A stretch of DNA of 64,000 bases, taken from positions 3,906,001 to 3,970,000 of the forward strand of contig NZ_JAUSYO010000001.1 in the NCBI RefSeq assembly GCF_030816935.1, written 5' to 3'. The stretch's first letter is position 1, and each line of letters begins with the position of its first letter. Below the pieces are notes generated by a model, which was not told the origin of the DNA, searched no databases, and worked only from the letters and a program-made list of their open reading frames with translations. This document shows, piece after piece, positions 17,583 to 26,685 of this stretch. The stretch is from Arthrobacter sp. B3I9. GTDB taxonomy: Bacteria > Actinomycetota > Actinomycetes > Actinomycetales > Micrococcaceae. A program made the position numbers and the translations under genes.

Positions 17583-18839
17583 TCAGCGGACCTTGGGCAC
17601 GTGCCGCACGGACAAGGCGGTTCCGAGGATAAAGACCGCCACGGAGCCAAGCACCATGAGCAGCGGGCCGGTCCAGGAACCGGAGACGCCGCGCACATAC
17701 CCCAGCAGGGTGGGGGCAGCGGCCCCGAAGCAGTAGCCGGCACCCTGGACGACGGCGGACATCCGCCCTGCCGTGGCCTGGTCCCGGGCCACCCGGATGA
17801 TGGCGATGAAGATGAGCGTGATGCCGCCGCCCTGGGCAATCCCGCCCACCGCGGACCACAACCACCACAGCTCGGGCGCCAACAGCAGGCCCAGCGGCAC
17901 GGTCAGCCACAGGAGCCCCAAGGTGAGCGCGACCGCCGTCGTACTGCTGAAACGGGCCACGAGCGGAACGCCCAGGGCACCGGCAATGGCGAGGATCTGG
18001 AACAGCGAGGACCCGGCGCCGGCCGCGGCTGCCGACATGCCGAGCTCGTCCGACAGCAGGCTGGGCAGCCACGCGGTCAAGCCGTAGTAGGAGAATGCCT
18101 GGCCGGCGAATCCAGCGGTGAGGCCGGCGGTGATCCAGCGCGACGCCGGTTTGCCTCCGGCGCGTCCCGGGTTCGACGCCGGCACGGCTTCCGGCCGGAA
18201 GGCCCGGGCGCCGAAGGCAAGCAGCCAGACCGCCGCTGCCGCGAGGGCGAACAGACCGCCGGCCGCCAGCGCCGGCCGCCAGCCCAGCAGTTCGGCCAGC
18301 GGCGCAGTCACCATGGAGGTCACGAAGGAGCCGATGTTCATCGCAGCGGTGTAGATGCCCATGGCGGTTCCCTGCCTGGCCGGGGAGAAGTCGCGGCGGA
18401 TGATCAGCGGGAGGGCGATGTTGCCCACCGTGATGGCGAGGCCGAGAATCACGGTGCCCAGCATGACAAGGGCACCGTCTCCGGCAGAACGCACAACAAC
18501 GCCCAGCAGCACGCCCAGGAGGGTGAGGGTGATGGCCACCTCCGCGCCCAGTTTTCGGCCCGCCAGGGAAGCCAGCGGTGATGCGAGGGCGAAGCAGAGC
18601 ACCGGGATCCCGGTCAGGAAGCCCACTTCCACCGGCGAAAAGCCGAGGTCACGCTGCATCGGGCCGACCACCGGAGCGACGGCGACGAACGGGCCGCGCA
18701 TGTTCAGGGCGATGAGGCCGATTGCGGCCAGCAGGAGCATGGCGCGGGGCACGCGGGAGAGGATGCCGGCCCTCATTGGTGTTGCTGCTGGGACGGTGGG
18801 TACAAAGGTGCTTTCATCAGTCCCATTGCTATCACGCAC
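17583..18839 (-). CDS. MFS transporter, CynX/NimT-like
   Basis: A 418-residue, 12-helix major facilitator of the cyanate/nitroimidazole (CynX/NimT) type. The first helix carries AIGLIALNMRGPFVAVAPVVGPMQRDLG, and GIPVLCFALASPLASLAGRKLG gives the loop 2-3 motif. Substrates of this group are mostly unknown; some are efflux pumps. The frame begins at a GTG at 18839, but no good ribosome binding site is visible there or at the internal ATG at 18776, so the start is uncertain. It follows the ROK regulator gene on the same strand with a 38-base gap and may be co-transcribed with it. Confidence 0.8.
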   Translation of the reverse strand: MRDSNGTDESTFVPTVPAATPMRAGILSRVPRAMLLLAAIGLIALNMRGPFVAVAPVVGPMQRDLGFSPVEVGFLTGIPVLCFALASPLASLAGRKLGAEVAITLTLLGVLLGVVVRSAGDGALVMLGTVILGLAITVGNIALPLIIRRDFSPARQGTAMGIYTAAMNIGSFVTSMVTAPLAELLGWRPALAAGGLFALAAAAVWLLAFGARAFRPEAVPASNPGRAGGKPASRWITAGLTAGFAGQAFSYYGLTAWLPSLLSDELGMSAAAAGAGSSLFQILAIAGALGVPLVARFSSTTAVALTLGLLWLTVPLGLLLAPELWWLWSAVGGIAQGGGITLIFIAIIRVARDQATAGRMSAVVQGAGYCFGAAAPTLLGYVRGVSGSWTGPLLMVLGSVAVFILGTALSVRHVPKVR

Positions 18840-18877
18840 CGCCGCCGCGGACGGAACATGACGCCCGCGCGGACCTC

Positions 18878-20104
18878 CTAGGCCGCGGTCAATACGGCGA
18901 GGTTTTCCGGCGCCAGGACGTAGTCAATCGCCATGATTCCGGCGCCGATGACCCCGGCGTCCGCCCCCGTCCTGGCTTGAACGATGGACAAGTGCTGCGT
19001 GGCCAAAGGGGTGGACCGCGAATAAACGACCTCCCGCATTCCTGCAATCAGCTGTTCGCTCGCTTCAGCCATGGAGCCCCCAATGACGATCAGCGACGGA
19101 TTCAGGATGCTGACGCACATGTTGAGAACTTCACCGATATCCCGCCCCGCCTGCCGCACGACCTGGCCCGCCAGGAGGTTGCCCTGCTGGACAAGGGCCA
19201 CCACATCCCCGTCCCGCTCCAGCTCCATGCCTTCCGCCCGAAGGGCCGCTGCGATGGCCGGGCGGCCGGCTATTGCCTCGAGGCACCCTATGTTGCCGCA
19301 GCGGCAGGCGATGCCGGCGGCCCTCGCGACGGCGATGTGCCCGACGTCGCCCGCGGAGCCATCCGCGCCGCGCTGCAACTGTCCGCTGCTGATGATGCCC
19401 GATCCGATGCCGGTCGCTACCTTAAGGAAAATCATGTTGTCGGACTCCGGCCACGCCACCGCCCGCTCCCCCAGCGCCATGATGTTGACGTCGTTGTCCA
19501 CCAGGACCGCCACGTCGTAACTGCGCTGGATGTAGCGTGGAACGTCGAATCCATTCCAGCCCGGCATGATCGGTGGCTGCGACGGCTTTCCCGACGAGTG
19601 CTCCACAGGACCGGGAAGCCCGATGCCCACTGCGATAACATCGCCCTTTTCCCGCCCAAGCTCGGCCAGGAGCGCATCGACCGTCCCCACAAGCCTCTCC
19701 AAGACAGGCTCGGGCCCTGCAGCAATCTGGATCTCTTCCGTGACCTTGGCCAGGGTGCTCCCGGCAAGGTCGAGCAGGGCCACCGTCGCGTGGGTGGCAC
19801 CGATGTCCGCCGCAGCCACCAGGCGCGCAACGGGGTTGAAGGCCACCAAGGCCGACGGCCGGCCTCCGGTTGAAGCGGCGTCCCCGACCGGCGCAATAAA
19901 ACCGGTGTCAATCAGTTCATCAATGCGGGAAGTGATCGTAGAGCGCGCAAAGCCCGTCGCTGCCGACAGTTCGGAACGTGTCCGCGGCCTGCCATCCCTT
20001 AATATCTGAAAGAGTTCGCTGGCACCGAATCCTGGCATTTGCTTTACCGCTTTCTTCGTCCTCAGCCGGCTGAGCTCGCTCGCCAGGGATTGGGTCAAGG
20101 TCAT
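18878..20104 (-). CDS. ROK-family transcriptional regulator
   Basis: A 408-residue ROK repressor. Residues 25-85 hold a winged helix-turn-helix (ASELFQILRDGRPRTRSELSAATGFARSTITSRIDELIDTG, given here in pieces: GRPRTRSELSAATGFA and STITSRIDELI). The C-terminal sugar-kinase-like part has GIGLPGPVE, the GDVGHIAV catalytic-type histidine and the zinc motif CRCGNIGCLEAIAG. ROK repressors sense sugars. It is divergent from the first sugar operon, and an AAAGTC-type site lies between its own -35 and -10, so it probably represses itself and the neighbouring operons. I chose the ATG at 20104; the frame stays open upstream through the non-coding divergent region. Confidence 0.88.
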   Translation of the reverse strand: MTLTQSLASELSRLRTKKAVKQMPGFGASELFQILRDGRPRTRSELSAATGFARSTITSRIDELIDTGFIAPVGDAASTGGRPSALVAFNPVARLVAAADIGATHATVALLDLAGSTLAKVTEEIQIAAGPEPVLERLVGTVDALLAELGREKGDVIAVGIGLPGPVEHSSGKPSQPPIMPGWNGFDVPRYIQRSYDVAVLVDNDVNIMALGERAVAWPESDNMIFLKVATGIGSGIISSGQLQRGADGSAGDVGHIAVARAAGIACRCGNIGCLEAIAGRPAIAAALRAEGMELERDGDVVALVQQGNLLAGQVVRQAGRDIGEVLNMCVSILNPSLIVIGGSMAEASEQLIAGMREVVYSRSTPLATQHLSIVQARTGADAGVIGAGIMAIDYVLAPENLAVLTAA

Positions 20105-20241
20105 CAACGCCTTACTGATCGGTCGTGCATAGCCGTTGGCCGTGGGGCGGTGCTGCGAGTCCGGCAATAAGACGATCTGCGTAACCCCCCAGGGGCGTAC
20201 GAAACCATTATGGCCCGGAGGTGGGGGGTTATGCCACCCCG

Positions 20242-20268
20242 AATATAAAGTCGCGCTATTTCTGTCAA
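20242..20268 (-). promoter_or_regulatory. ROK gene promoter with internal operator-like site
   Basis: On the minus strand TTGACA (20263-20268) is followed after 15-17 bases by the AT-rich TATATTCG (20240-20247), a plausible -35/-10 pair for the ROK gene. The spacer contains TAAAGTCGCGC (plus strand, 20246-20256), which resembles the ACAAAAGTCGTGC words in front of the sugar operons. This suggests autoregulation. Confidence 0.5.
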
Positions 20269-20386
20269 CTTCTGCGGTTATAGCGCCGTAAGAACCGCCT
20301 CGCCCACTATCCGGCACCCCGGTCACTCCGCGGGGCCAGACCCCTTCAAAACAACACCGGCGGCCCTGCAACTTCAGCGTCACACC

Positions 20387-20404
20387 GCACGACTTTTGTA
20401 TGAG
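20387..20404 (-). promoter_or_regulatory. Operator-like site in front of the first sugar operon
   Basis: Read on the minus strand this is CTCATACAAAAGTCGTGC. The same word, CATACAAAAGTCCGTGC, occurs at 28761-28777 between the two other sugar operons. The downstream CCCTAGTAAAAG is also echoed by CCCTAGTCTG at 28807-28816. It is probably the ROK repressor target for the dehydrogenase-ABC operon. Confidence 0.55.
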
Positions 20405-20516
20405 CCCTAGTAAAAGCTGTGGGACCTGTGTCACACTCTTCCCACCAGCAAGCCGGAAGCCTGTGGGCTGATTGCCGAGCCGCTGGTATTCACCCCGCAA
20501 CAAAGGAGCAGTTTTT

Positions 20517-21569
20517 ATGGGAAGAACGATGATGGCTGTGCGGCTCCACGGCGCAGGCGACCTCCGATTGGACGAGGTCCCCGTCCCTGAGCCTCGGGAC
20601 GGTGAGGTTCTCGTCAGCGTATGGCGTAGCGGAATCTGCGGCACCGACCTGCACATCGCCAAAGGCACGTTCCCCGCGCCCAACCTCCCGCTGACCCTGG
20701 GGCATGAATTTTCTGGAACTATTGCAGCCCTCGGTTCAAACACCGGCTCTCTGGCAGTGAATGACAATGTCGTCGTCGACATCAACATCGCCTGTGGCCA
20801 TTGTTTTTTCTGCCGACGGGGCCAAAAACTCTTCTGCCCGGCCGTCTCGCAACTCGGTGTCCATTCCTCGGGCGGACTCGCGGAGTTCGTCGTTGTACCC
20901 GTATCAAACGTCTACGTTCTGCCGCAATCCCTGAGCCTGGACGCGGCAGCATACGTTGAACCCCTTGCCTGCGCGATCCATGGCCAGGACCGGATCGGGA
21001 TCAAGTCCGGCGAACGCGTACTCATCATCGGGGGCGGCCCGATGGGGCTCGCTCACATTGCCTTGGCCAAACTCGGCGGAGCGAGCAATGTGATCGTCTC
21101 AGAACCGGATCCGGACCGTCGAGCGGTTGCCGAACGACTCGGCGCCGACTACGTTCTCAGCCCTTTCGACAACGGCTTCGCCGACGAGGTCGCCTACCTG
21201 ACCGACGGTGTAGGGCCCGACGTCGTCATCGAAGCCGTCGGCTCCATCCCCACCTACGAAGCGGCGATTTCCCTCGTACGCCGCGGTGGCCGGGTGCTTG
21301 CCTACGGTGCAGCGCCTCAAACGGCCTCCATGTCTCTGCGGCCCTTCGATATCTATTCCAAAGAGCTCACGATCGTTGGCTCGTACGCGGGCACCTACGA
21401 CACGTGGCCCCGGGCCATCGAGCTTCTCGCTTCAGGGCGATTCGACCCGGCCCTGATTGTTGACTCCGTCCGGCCGCTTAGCGAAGCCATCGAAGCCATC
21501 CGCGGCCTGGAGACGGACAAATCGATTGTAAAGGTCCAAATCCAAGTGCCCAGCCTTTCCTCCTCCTAA
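20517..21569 (+). CDS. Zinc-dependent medium-chain alcohol/polyol dehydrogenase
   Basis: A 350-residue MDR-family dehydrogenase of the sorbitol/threonine dehydrogenase group, expected to oxidise a polyol or sugar alcohol with NAD(P). The catalytic zinc region is GICGTDLH (Cys near 38) and GHEFSG (His near 61, Glu 62); the structural zinc site is CGHCFFCRRGQKLFC near residues 92-106; the nucleotide-binding motif is VLIIGGGPMGL near 170. The ATG at 20517 follows AAAGGAG by 8 bases. It is the first gene of an apparent operon with an ABC importer and two TIM-barrel isomerases. The substrate is inferred only from context. Confidence 0.85.
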   Translation: MGRTMMAVRLHGAGDLRLDEVPVPEPRDGEVLVSVWRSGICGTDLHIAKGTFPAPNLPLTLGHEFSGTIAALGSNTGSLAVNDNVVVDINIACGHCFFCRRGQKLFCPAVSQLGVHSSGGLAEFVVVPVSNVYVLPQSLSLDAAAYVEPLACAIHGQDRIGIKSGERVLIIGGGPMGLAHIALAKLGGASNVIVSEPDPDRRAVAERLGADYVLSPFDNGFADEVAYLTDGVGPDVVIEAVGSIPTYEAAISLVRRGGRVLAYGAAPQTASMSLRPFDIYSKELTIVGSYAGTYDTWPRAIELLASGRFDPALIVDSVRPLSEAIEAIRGLETDKSIVKVQIQVPSLSSS

Positions 21570-21613
21570 CGCGTCCCACCACCCGTCCAATTTCGATGAA
21601 GAAAGTGAACAAC

Positions 21614-22966
21614 ATGAAAGCTAGCCAGAAACGAGCCGCAAAGCTGCGGATCGGGGCTCTCGGCGTGATTACCGCTGCGGCGGTAGCATTGAGCGGCTGC
21701 GCTGCCGGCGCACCCCAGAACGATTCAGGCAAGAAGACGCTAAATGCCATTTTCCTCCCTGCCGACTGGGGCAAGGTTGTCCAGGAGAAACTCGCCCCCG
21801 AGTATGAGAAGGAAACCGGGGTGAAGGTGAATGTCGAACTCGTGGGTCGTGATGCGATCCATGAAAAGATGGCCACCCTGTTTGCCGGACAGGACTCCAG
21901 CTACGACATCTTCAACGTTGACTACAACTGGATCCCGGAATTCGGTAAGGGCGGCCATCTGCTTCCCTTGGACAATGCCCTCCAGGACAAGGAGGACTTT
22001 CTGCCGCTGAGCCTCAAGGTCGCCACTTGGGACAACAAGCTCCTGGGAATTCCGCAGACGGTCCACCCGGCGACGCTCTGGTACAACAGCGCACTCTATG
22101 GCGATCAGACGATGAAAGACCAGTACCAGGCGGAAACCGGGAACGCGCTCGCTGTACCGAAGACGATGGACGAGTGGCTGACCCAGGTTAAGTTCTTCAA
22201 CGGCAAGACGTTCAAGGGCCAGAAGCTTTCGGGCTGGGCCGCCCAGGCCGCCAAGGGCTTCGGAAACGTGCACACGTGGCTGAGCTTCGCCTATTCGTTC
22301 GGCTGCAAGCCGTTCAACGCCGATTTCACCAAATCGACACTGACGACGCCTGAGTGCCTGGGGGCCACCGAGCGGTGGTCCGAGATGATGAAGTACATGC
22401 CCGCGGGAGCCAACGACTTTACGTACGACAGCGTTACCACAGCGGCCCAGCAGGGTTCGATCGCTACAGCCATCCAGTGGTCCTGGGGCCAGTTCGCCAC
22501 CGATAACCCATCCGCGTCCAAGACCGTCGGAGACTGGCAGATGACGACGATTCCGAAGGGCCCCACCGGACTCAGTTCGGCTCATCTTGCAGAATGGGTG
22601 ATCTCGGTGTCCAAATACTCCAAGAACACCGAGGAGGCCACGAAGTTCGCTGTTTGGCTTGAGTCGAAGAAGAACGACGTCCTGCAGGCAGCCAATGGCG
22701 GCGGCGATCCCGTGCGCGCCTCCAGCTACTCGGATCCGACGCTGACGGAGCAGAAGCTTGAGGGCAACGGAGCGGCCCGGTTCCGGCGTTTGCCGGTGAC
22801 CTTGGAGGCCATGAAGACGGCACAGCCCAGGCCGTTCTTCCCCGGCGAAGAAACCTGGGAAACGGCCCTGAGTACCGAGCTCAGCGCCATTTCGCTGGGG
22901 CAGCGCGGTGTACAGGAGGGTCTCTCTCGCGCCAACGAGGCCATAGACAAGAACCTCTCGCGGTAA
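21614..22966 (+). CDS. Sugar ABC transporter, substrate-binding lipoprotein (CUT1)
   Basis: A 450-residue solute-binding lipoprotein of family 1, anchored outside the membrane by the lipobox LSGCA (Cys near residue 28) after a basic, hydrophobic signal peptide. The body shows family-1 features such as YEKETGVKVNVELVGRDAIHEKMATL and the C-terminal PRPFFPGEETWETALSTELS. Its ligand is presumably the sugar or polyol used by the flanking enzymes. Two in-frame ATGs exist: 21596 lacks any site, while 21614 has GAAAG 7 bases upstream, so I prefer the latter. The TAA stop overlaps the next ATG by one base. Confidence 0.88.
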   Translation: MKASQKRAAKLRIGALGVITAAAVALSGCAAGAPQNDSGKKTLNAIFLPADWGKVVQEKLAPEYEKETGVKVNVELVGRDAIHEKMATLFAGQDSSYDIFNVDYNWIPEFGKGGHLLPLDNALQDKEDFLPLSLKVATWDNKLLGIPQTVHPATLWYNSALYGDQTMKDQYQAETGNALAVPKTMDEWLTQVKFFNGKTFKGQKLSGWAAQAAKGFGNVHTWLSFAYSFGCKPFNADFTKSTLTTPECLGATERWSEMMKYMPAGANDFTYDSVTTAAQQGSIATAIQWSWGQFATDNPSASKTVGDWQMTTIPKGPTGLSSAHLAEWVISVSKYSKNTEEATKFAVWLESKKNDVLQAANGGGDPVRASSYSDPTLTEQKLEGNGAARFRRLPVTLEAMKTAQPRPFFPGEETWETALSTELSAISLGQRGVQEGLSRANEAIDKNLSR

Positions 22967-23898
22967 TGACCACATCAATCACAGAGTCTCCGGCGCCCCG
23001 GAAAGCCGCTCGGCGTTCCGGGGCGCCCGCGGGGCGCCGGCCCAAGAAACTCGGACGCTACCTCGCGATGTCCCCCGGCCTGCTGTTTTTGGCCGCGATC
23101 TCCCTTTACCCCACGCTCTACTCTCTCGTCGTCTCCTTCATGCGCTGGAACCTCTCGAGCGGTGAAGCCGCTCGCTTCGCAGGCGTTGACAACTTTGTCG
23201 GCCTGCTGACCGACGGGCTGTTCTGGAACTCGGTTCGCGTAACCCTGGTGTTTGTGTTCTTCTCGGTTCTCATAGAGCTCGTTCTCACCTTTGGGTTGGC
23301 TCTCCTCTTCTTCCGCGGCTTTCCGGGGGATAAGTTGCTACGGGCTTTGATCATGATGCCCATGCTCTGCGCGCCGGTGGTCGTGGGCCTACTAGCCCGC
23401 TTCAGCCTTGAACCGACGTACGGGATCGTCAATCAACTTATGCGTAGCATCGGTCTTCCAACCACCGAATTCCTTGGGAACGTCGACCTGGCGCTGCCCA
23501 CGCTTATAGCGATCGATGTATGGCAGTGGTCCCCGTTCCTGTTCCTCATCCTTCTCGCCGCCATGCAAGGCCTCCCAGAGGAGGTCATCGAGGCATCCAA
23601 GATCGACGGCGCTTCGTGGCCCCGCATCATCTGGCACCAGTTCCTTCCGCTCCTGCGCTACCCGATCCTCGTCGGCGTGCTCCTGCGGCTCATTGATTCA
23701 TTCCGTGTCTATGACATCGTCTACATGACGACCCGTGGCGGACCGGTCGATGCGACTTCCACCATGTCCTGGCAGATCTACAACGTGGGGTTCCGCGCTT
23801 TTGATATCTCCTATGCTGCCGCGTTCTCGTGGCTGCTGCTCCTGCTCGTTCTACTAGCCGTCAATTCGCTGATCCGGCGAATGGTCGCGCGCTCTTGA
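22966..23898 (+). CDS. Sugar ABC transporter permease 1 (CUT1)
   Basis: A 310-residue inner-membrane permease with six predicted helices after a basic N-terminal tail (RKAARRSGAPAGRRPKKLGR). The EAA loop that contacts the ATPase is visible as EVIEASKIDGASWPRIIWHQFLPLLRYP in the second half (about residues 203-230). It forms the translocation channel with the next gene. It starts directly on the stop of the binding-protein gene (TAATG), so translation is coupled. No ATPase gene is in the operon. Confidence 0.9.
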   Translation: MTTSITESPAPRKAARRSGAPAGRRPKKLGRYLAMSPGLLFLAAISLYPTLYSLVVSFMRWNLSSGEAARFAGVDNFVGLLTDGLFWNSVRVTLVFVFFSVLIELVLTFGLALLFFRGFPGDKLLRALIMMPMLCAPVVVGLLARFSLEPTYGIVNQLMRSIGLPTTEFLGNVDLALPTLIAIDVWQWSPFLFLILLAAMQGLPEEVIEASKIDGASWPRIIWHQFLPLLRYPILVGVLLRLIDSFRVYDIVYMTTRGGPVDATSTMSWQIYNVGFRAFDISYAAAFSWLLLLLVLLAVNSLIRRMVARS

Positions 23899-23909
23899 AG
23901 GGTTCAGTC

Positions 23910-24743
23910 ATGTCCGTAAGACGCCGCAGCATCAACTGGAATGTGGGAGTGCGAGCTGCCGTGGCCGTCATCTGCACGTTTCTCTTCATCGCGCCGGTCC
24001 TGTGGATGGTCACTACGGCCTTCAAAACCGGCAACCAGGCATTCTCCGGAGAGATCCAGTGGTTCTTCACACCCACCCTTGAGAACTTCGCTGAAGTGCT
24101 TGGCGGTACCAGGCTCACCTACGCCTTGATCAACAGCCTGCAGGTATCAGTGATCTCCTCCATCGTGGCGATCTTGCTCGCCTCCGGCATCGCGTACCCA
24201 CTGGCCCGATACGAGTTCAGAGGCCGGGACCAGATCGCGGGAACAATCTTGTCCCTGCGTATCGTGCCTCCCATCGTGACCATCATCCCGCTTTTCCTGG
24301 TCATGCGGACAGTCGGCCTGAACGGTTCGCTGCTCTCCATCATTATTCTTCACGTCTTCATGAACCTGCCGCTGGCTGTCTGGCTGCTGCGGGGCTTCTA
24401 CGAGGACGTCCCCAAGGAAATCGAGGAAGCAGGGGCAATCGACGGCCTGGGCAGCGTCGGGATCTTCTTCCGTATGGTCCTTCCACTCGCTATGCCCGGC
24501 GTCGCCTCAACCGCACTGCTGTGCTTCGTCTTCTCCTGGAATGAGTTCCTCTTCGCAAGCGTGCTGTCGAACGCCGGCAGCCAAACCGTGACAGTGGCCC
24601 TAACCCAGTATGTGACCCCAGTGGGGACTGAGTGGACCTTGATCATGGCGGCGGGCACCGTGGTTGCAGTGCCGGTATGGCTGGCAGCCCTGGCTGCCCA
24701 GAAATACCTCGTCCGCGGGCTCTCCCTCGGCGCGGTCAAATAA
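23910..24743 (+). CDS. Sugar ABC transporter permease 2 (CUT1)
   Basis: A 277-residue permease with six predicted helices, partner of the preceding one. The EAA loop reads EIEEAGAIDGLGSVGIFFRM near residue 170, and the C-terminus ends in LVRGLSLGAVK, typical of MalG-type subunits. I chose the ATG at 23910, which follows GAAGGG by about 9 bases; a longer frame would overlap permease 1. The next gene starts 53 bases downstream. Confidence 0.9.
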   Translation: MSVRRRSINWNVGVRAAVAVICTFLFIAPVLWMVTTAFKTGNQAFSGEIQWFFTPTLENFAEVLGGTRLTYALINSLQVSVISSIVAILLASGIAYPLARYEFRGRDQIAGTILSLRIVPPIVTIIPLFLVMRTVGLNGSLLSIIILHVFMNLPLAVWLLRGFYEDVPKEIEEAGAIDGLGSVGIFFRMVLPLAMPGVASTALLCFVFSWNEFLFASVLSNAGSQTVTVALTQYVTPVGTEWTLIMAAGTVVAVPVWLAALAAQKYLVRGLSLGAVK

Positions 24744-24796
24744 GATGCGCCCACTCTAAGCCCCCTCTAATCCCAGTCCCGAAAGGCAGTTCAATC

Positions 24797-25636
24797 ATGT
24801 TCCGCTACACATACAACACTCTCGTCTACGGCGGCGAGGCCATCGAGACCGGCATCGAGCGCATCGCCAAAGCTGGCTATAACGGCGTGGAACTGGTGGG
24901 AGAACCAGAACAACAGGACGAATCCGCTCTTCGTTCTGCCCTCATTGAGCACCAAGTCGTTGCCTCTTCCATAGTGAGCATCTACACGCCGGAGCGTGAC
25001 ATCGTCAGTTCGTCCCCGGAGGTCCGAGCGAACGCCGTCAAGTACGTCAAGGGAAACATCGATTACGCAGCCCGGCTGGGCGCGGAAATCGTAACGTTCA
25101 CCCCCACTGCGTGCATGAAGATCACGCCGGAGGCCGACATCAAACAGGAATGGGCCTGGGCCGTTGGCGCCGCAAGCGAACTCTCTGCCTACGCCGGGGA
25201 CAACGGAGTACGCTTGGCCCTCGAACCGTGGAACCGCTACGAGACCTACCTCATCAACCGGACAGAACAGGCTCTTCAGTTCCTAGACGAAGTCGACAGC
25301 CCACATATCGGTTACATGGTTGACACCTTCCACATGTCCATTGAAGAGCGGGATATCGCGGACTCGATCCGCAAAGCCGGAAGCCGCTTGGCGCACGTGC
25401 ACCTGGCCGACAGCAACCGGGCGGCTCCCGGATACGGGCACCTGGACTTCGAGCCCATCATCCAGGCCATTCTCGACGCAGACTATAAGGGCTGGATCTC
25501 CTACGAGCTGCTACCCGCAGCGGGAGACGTCTGGGGAGTGCTGAGCGGTGCCGGCGCGCCGGAGTTCAAGGACGAATACACAGCAGCGGCAATTCAGCAC
25601 ACGCGGACGATTGAACGTCGCTTGGGAGGTCTGTAA
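24797..25636 (+). CDS. Sugar isomerase/epimerase, xylose-isomerase-like TIM barrel (copy A)
   Basis: A 279-residue AP-endonuclease-2/xylose-isomerase-type barrel related to D-tagatose/D-psicose 3-epimerases. The metal ligands can be placed: Glu in LALEPWNRYET, Asp in MVDTFHMSIEE, His in AHVHLADSNR and Glu in ISYELLP. It probably interconverts a keto-sugar or keto-acid made by the dehydrogenase of the same operon. The ATG at 24797 follows GAAAGG. Its stop codon abuts the ATG of the next, related gene, and the two are similar enough in the DTFHM-IEE-DIAD region to be paralogs. Confidence 0.82.
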   Translation: MFRYTYNTLVYGGEAIETGIERIAKAGYNGVELVGEPEQQDESALRSALIEHQVVASSIVSIYTPERDIVSSSPEVRANAVKYVKGNIDYAARLGAEIVTFTPTACMKITPEADIKQEWAWAVGAASELSAYAGDNGVRLALEPWNRYETYLINRTEQALQFLDEVDSPHIGYMVDTFHMSIEERDIADSIRKAGSRLAHVHLADSNRAAPGYGHLDFEPIIQAILDADYKGWISYELLPAAGDVWGVLSGAGAPEFKDEYTAAAIQHTRTIERRLGGL

Positions 25637-26524
25637 ATGCCGGCCAACCCCATTGGGCTCAGCACCTTTATCCTCGCCTCGCCCTTCTCCTTCGAGGAGG
25701 CGTGGGCCTTTGACCGGGTGGCAGAGCTCGGCTACGACGTCATTGAAGTGTGCATCGAAGATCCGCAGAGGATCACGTCAGAATGGCTCGTCCAGGAATC
25801 CCGGCGGACAGGGATTGACGTCGGCATCTGCGGCGCGTTCGGCCCAGACCGCGACGTGTCGGATCCCGACCCCGGCCGACGCGAGAACGGCATGGCCTAC
25901 CTTCGCGGCTGCGTTGACGTAGCAGCAGAAGTAGGTTCCCCCCATGTTGCCGGCCCCATGTTTTCGGCAACGGGCCGGGCGGAGCTATTGGAACCCGGTG
26001 AGCGCCAAGCCCGGTGGCAGAACGCCGTCGAAAGCCTCCGCGCGGTAGCGGACTATGCCGGCGACCGCGGAGTGCGTCTCGCCATCGAGCCGCTCAACCG
26101 CTTCGAGACGGACATGGTCAACACGGTCGAGCAGGGGCTGAACCTGTGCGATGACATTGGCAGGGAGAACGTCGGACTCCTGGTCGACACGTTCCACATG
26201 AACATCGAGGAAAAAGACATCGCCGATGCGGTCAGGAGCGCCGGATCGCGAATCTTCCACGTGCAGGTGTCAGAAAATGACAGGGGTACCCCTGGATCGG
26301 GCCACGTCCCCTGGGACAGCTTTTTCAATTCCCTGAAGGATATCGATTATTCAGGCCAGATTGTGGTCGAGTCATTCCTGCCGACAGTGAAGGAGATCGC
26401 CCGAGCGGTCTCCCTGTGGCGTCCCGTGGCGCCGTCGATGGAAAGCCTTTCGGAAGAGGGTCTCGCCTTCGTCAGGCGCATGCTGGCGGACAGCAGCGTG
26501 GGCGGACCGACCCGGCAAAACTGA
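25637..26524 (+). CDS. Ketose 3-epimerase-like TIM-barrel enzyme (copy B)
   Basis: A 295-residue protein even closer to the D-tagatose/D-psicose 3-epimerase signature: IEPLNRFETDMVNTVEQGL, LLVDTFHMNIEEKDIADA, FHVQVSENDRGTPGSGH and the last ligand Glu in IVVESF. Members epimerise C3 of free ketoses with Mn or Co. It starts immediately after the stop of copy A (TAAATG), so the two are translationally coupled. It is the last gene of the plus-strand operon and is followed by a strong hairpin. Confidence 0.83.
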   Translation: MPANPIGLSTFILASPFSFEEAWAFDRVAELGYDVIEVCIEDPQRITSEWLVQESRRTGIDVGICGAFGPDRDVSDPDPGRRENGMAYLRGCVDVAAEVGSPHVAGPMFSATGRAELLEPGERQARWQNAVESLRAVADYAGDRGVRLAIEPLNRFETDMVNTVEQGLNLCDDIGRENVGLLVDTFHMNIEEKDIADAVRSAGSRIFHVQVSENDRGTPGSGHVPWDSFFNSLKDIDYSGQIVVESFLPTVKEIARAVSLWRPVAPSMESLSEEGLAFVRRMLADSSVGGPTRQN

Positions 26525-26619
26525 GGGCAGGCATTCCCCCTGAACGGGTCTTGCCGTCCGCGGAACCGGGCCTTCACGCGGTAACGGCATTTTGGAGGCG
26601 AGGTTCCCCCGAGGGTACG

Positions 26620-26672
26620 GGCGCCCCCGGGCGTTCTGACTAGGTGTGATCAGCCAGAACGCCCGGGGCGCC
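26620..26672. terminator. Bidirectional hairpin terminator
   Basis: GGCGCCCCCGGGCGTTCTG (26620-26638) pairs with CAGAACGCCCGGGGCGCC (26655-26672) with a single bulged C. It sits between the convergent ends of epimerase B and the minus-strand isomerase gene. Confidence 0.75.
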
Positions 26673-26685
26673 GTTCGCAGTCGCC

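Larger units (their letters stand above)
20105..20516. other. Divergent regulatory region, 412 bases, no gene
   Basis: The space between the ROK gene and the first sugar operon. It holds the ROK promoter (TTGACA as complement of 20263-20268), an AAAGTC site inside that promoter, an ACTTTTG site at 20387-20404, and the AAAGGAG ribosome binding site of the dehydrogenase at 20502-20508. A hairpin-prone GGTGGGGGG/CCACCCC stretch lies at 20220-20240 in the ROK leader. Confidence 0.6.

Noticed and set aside
20105..20788. N-terminal extension of the ROK regulator by 228 residues
   Set aside because: The extension would run across the divergent promoter region and into the dehydrogenase gene; the ATG at 20104 gives the normal ROK length.
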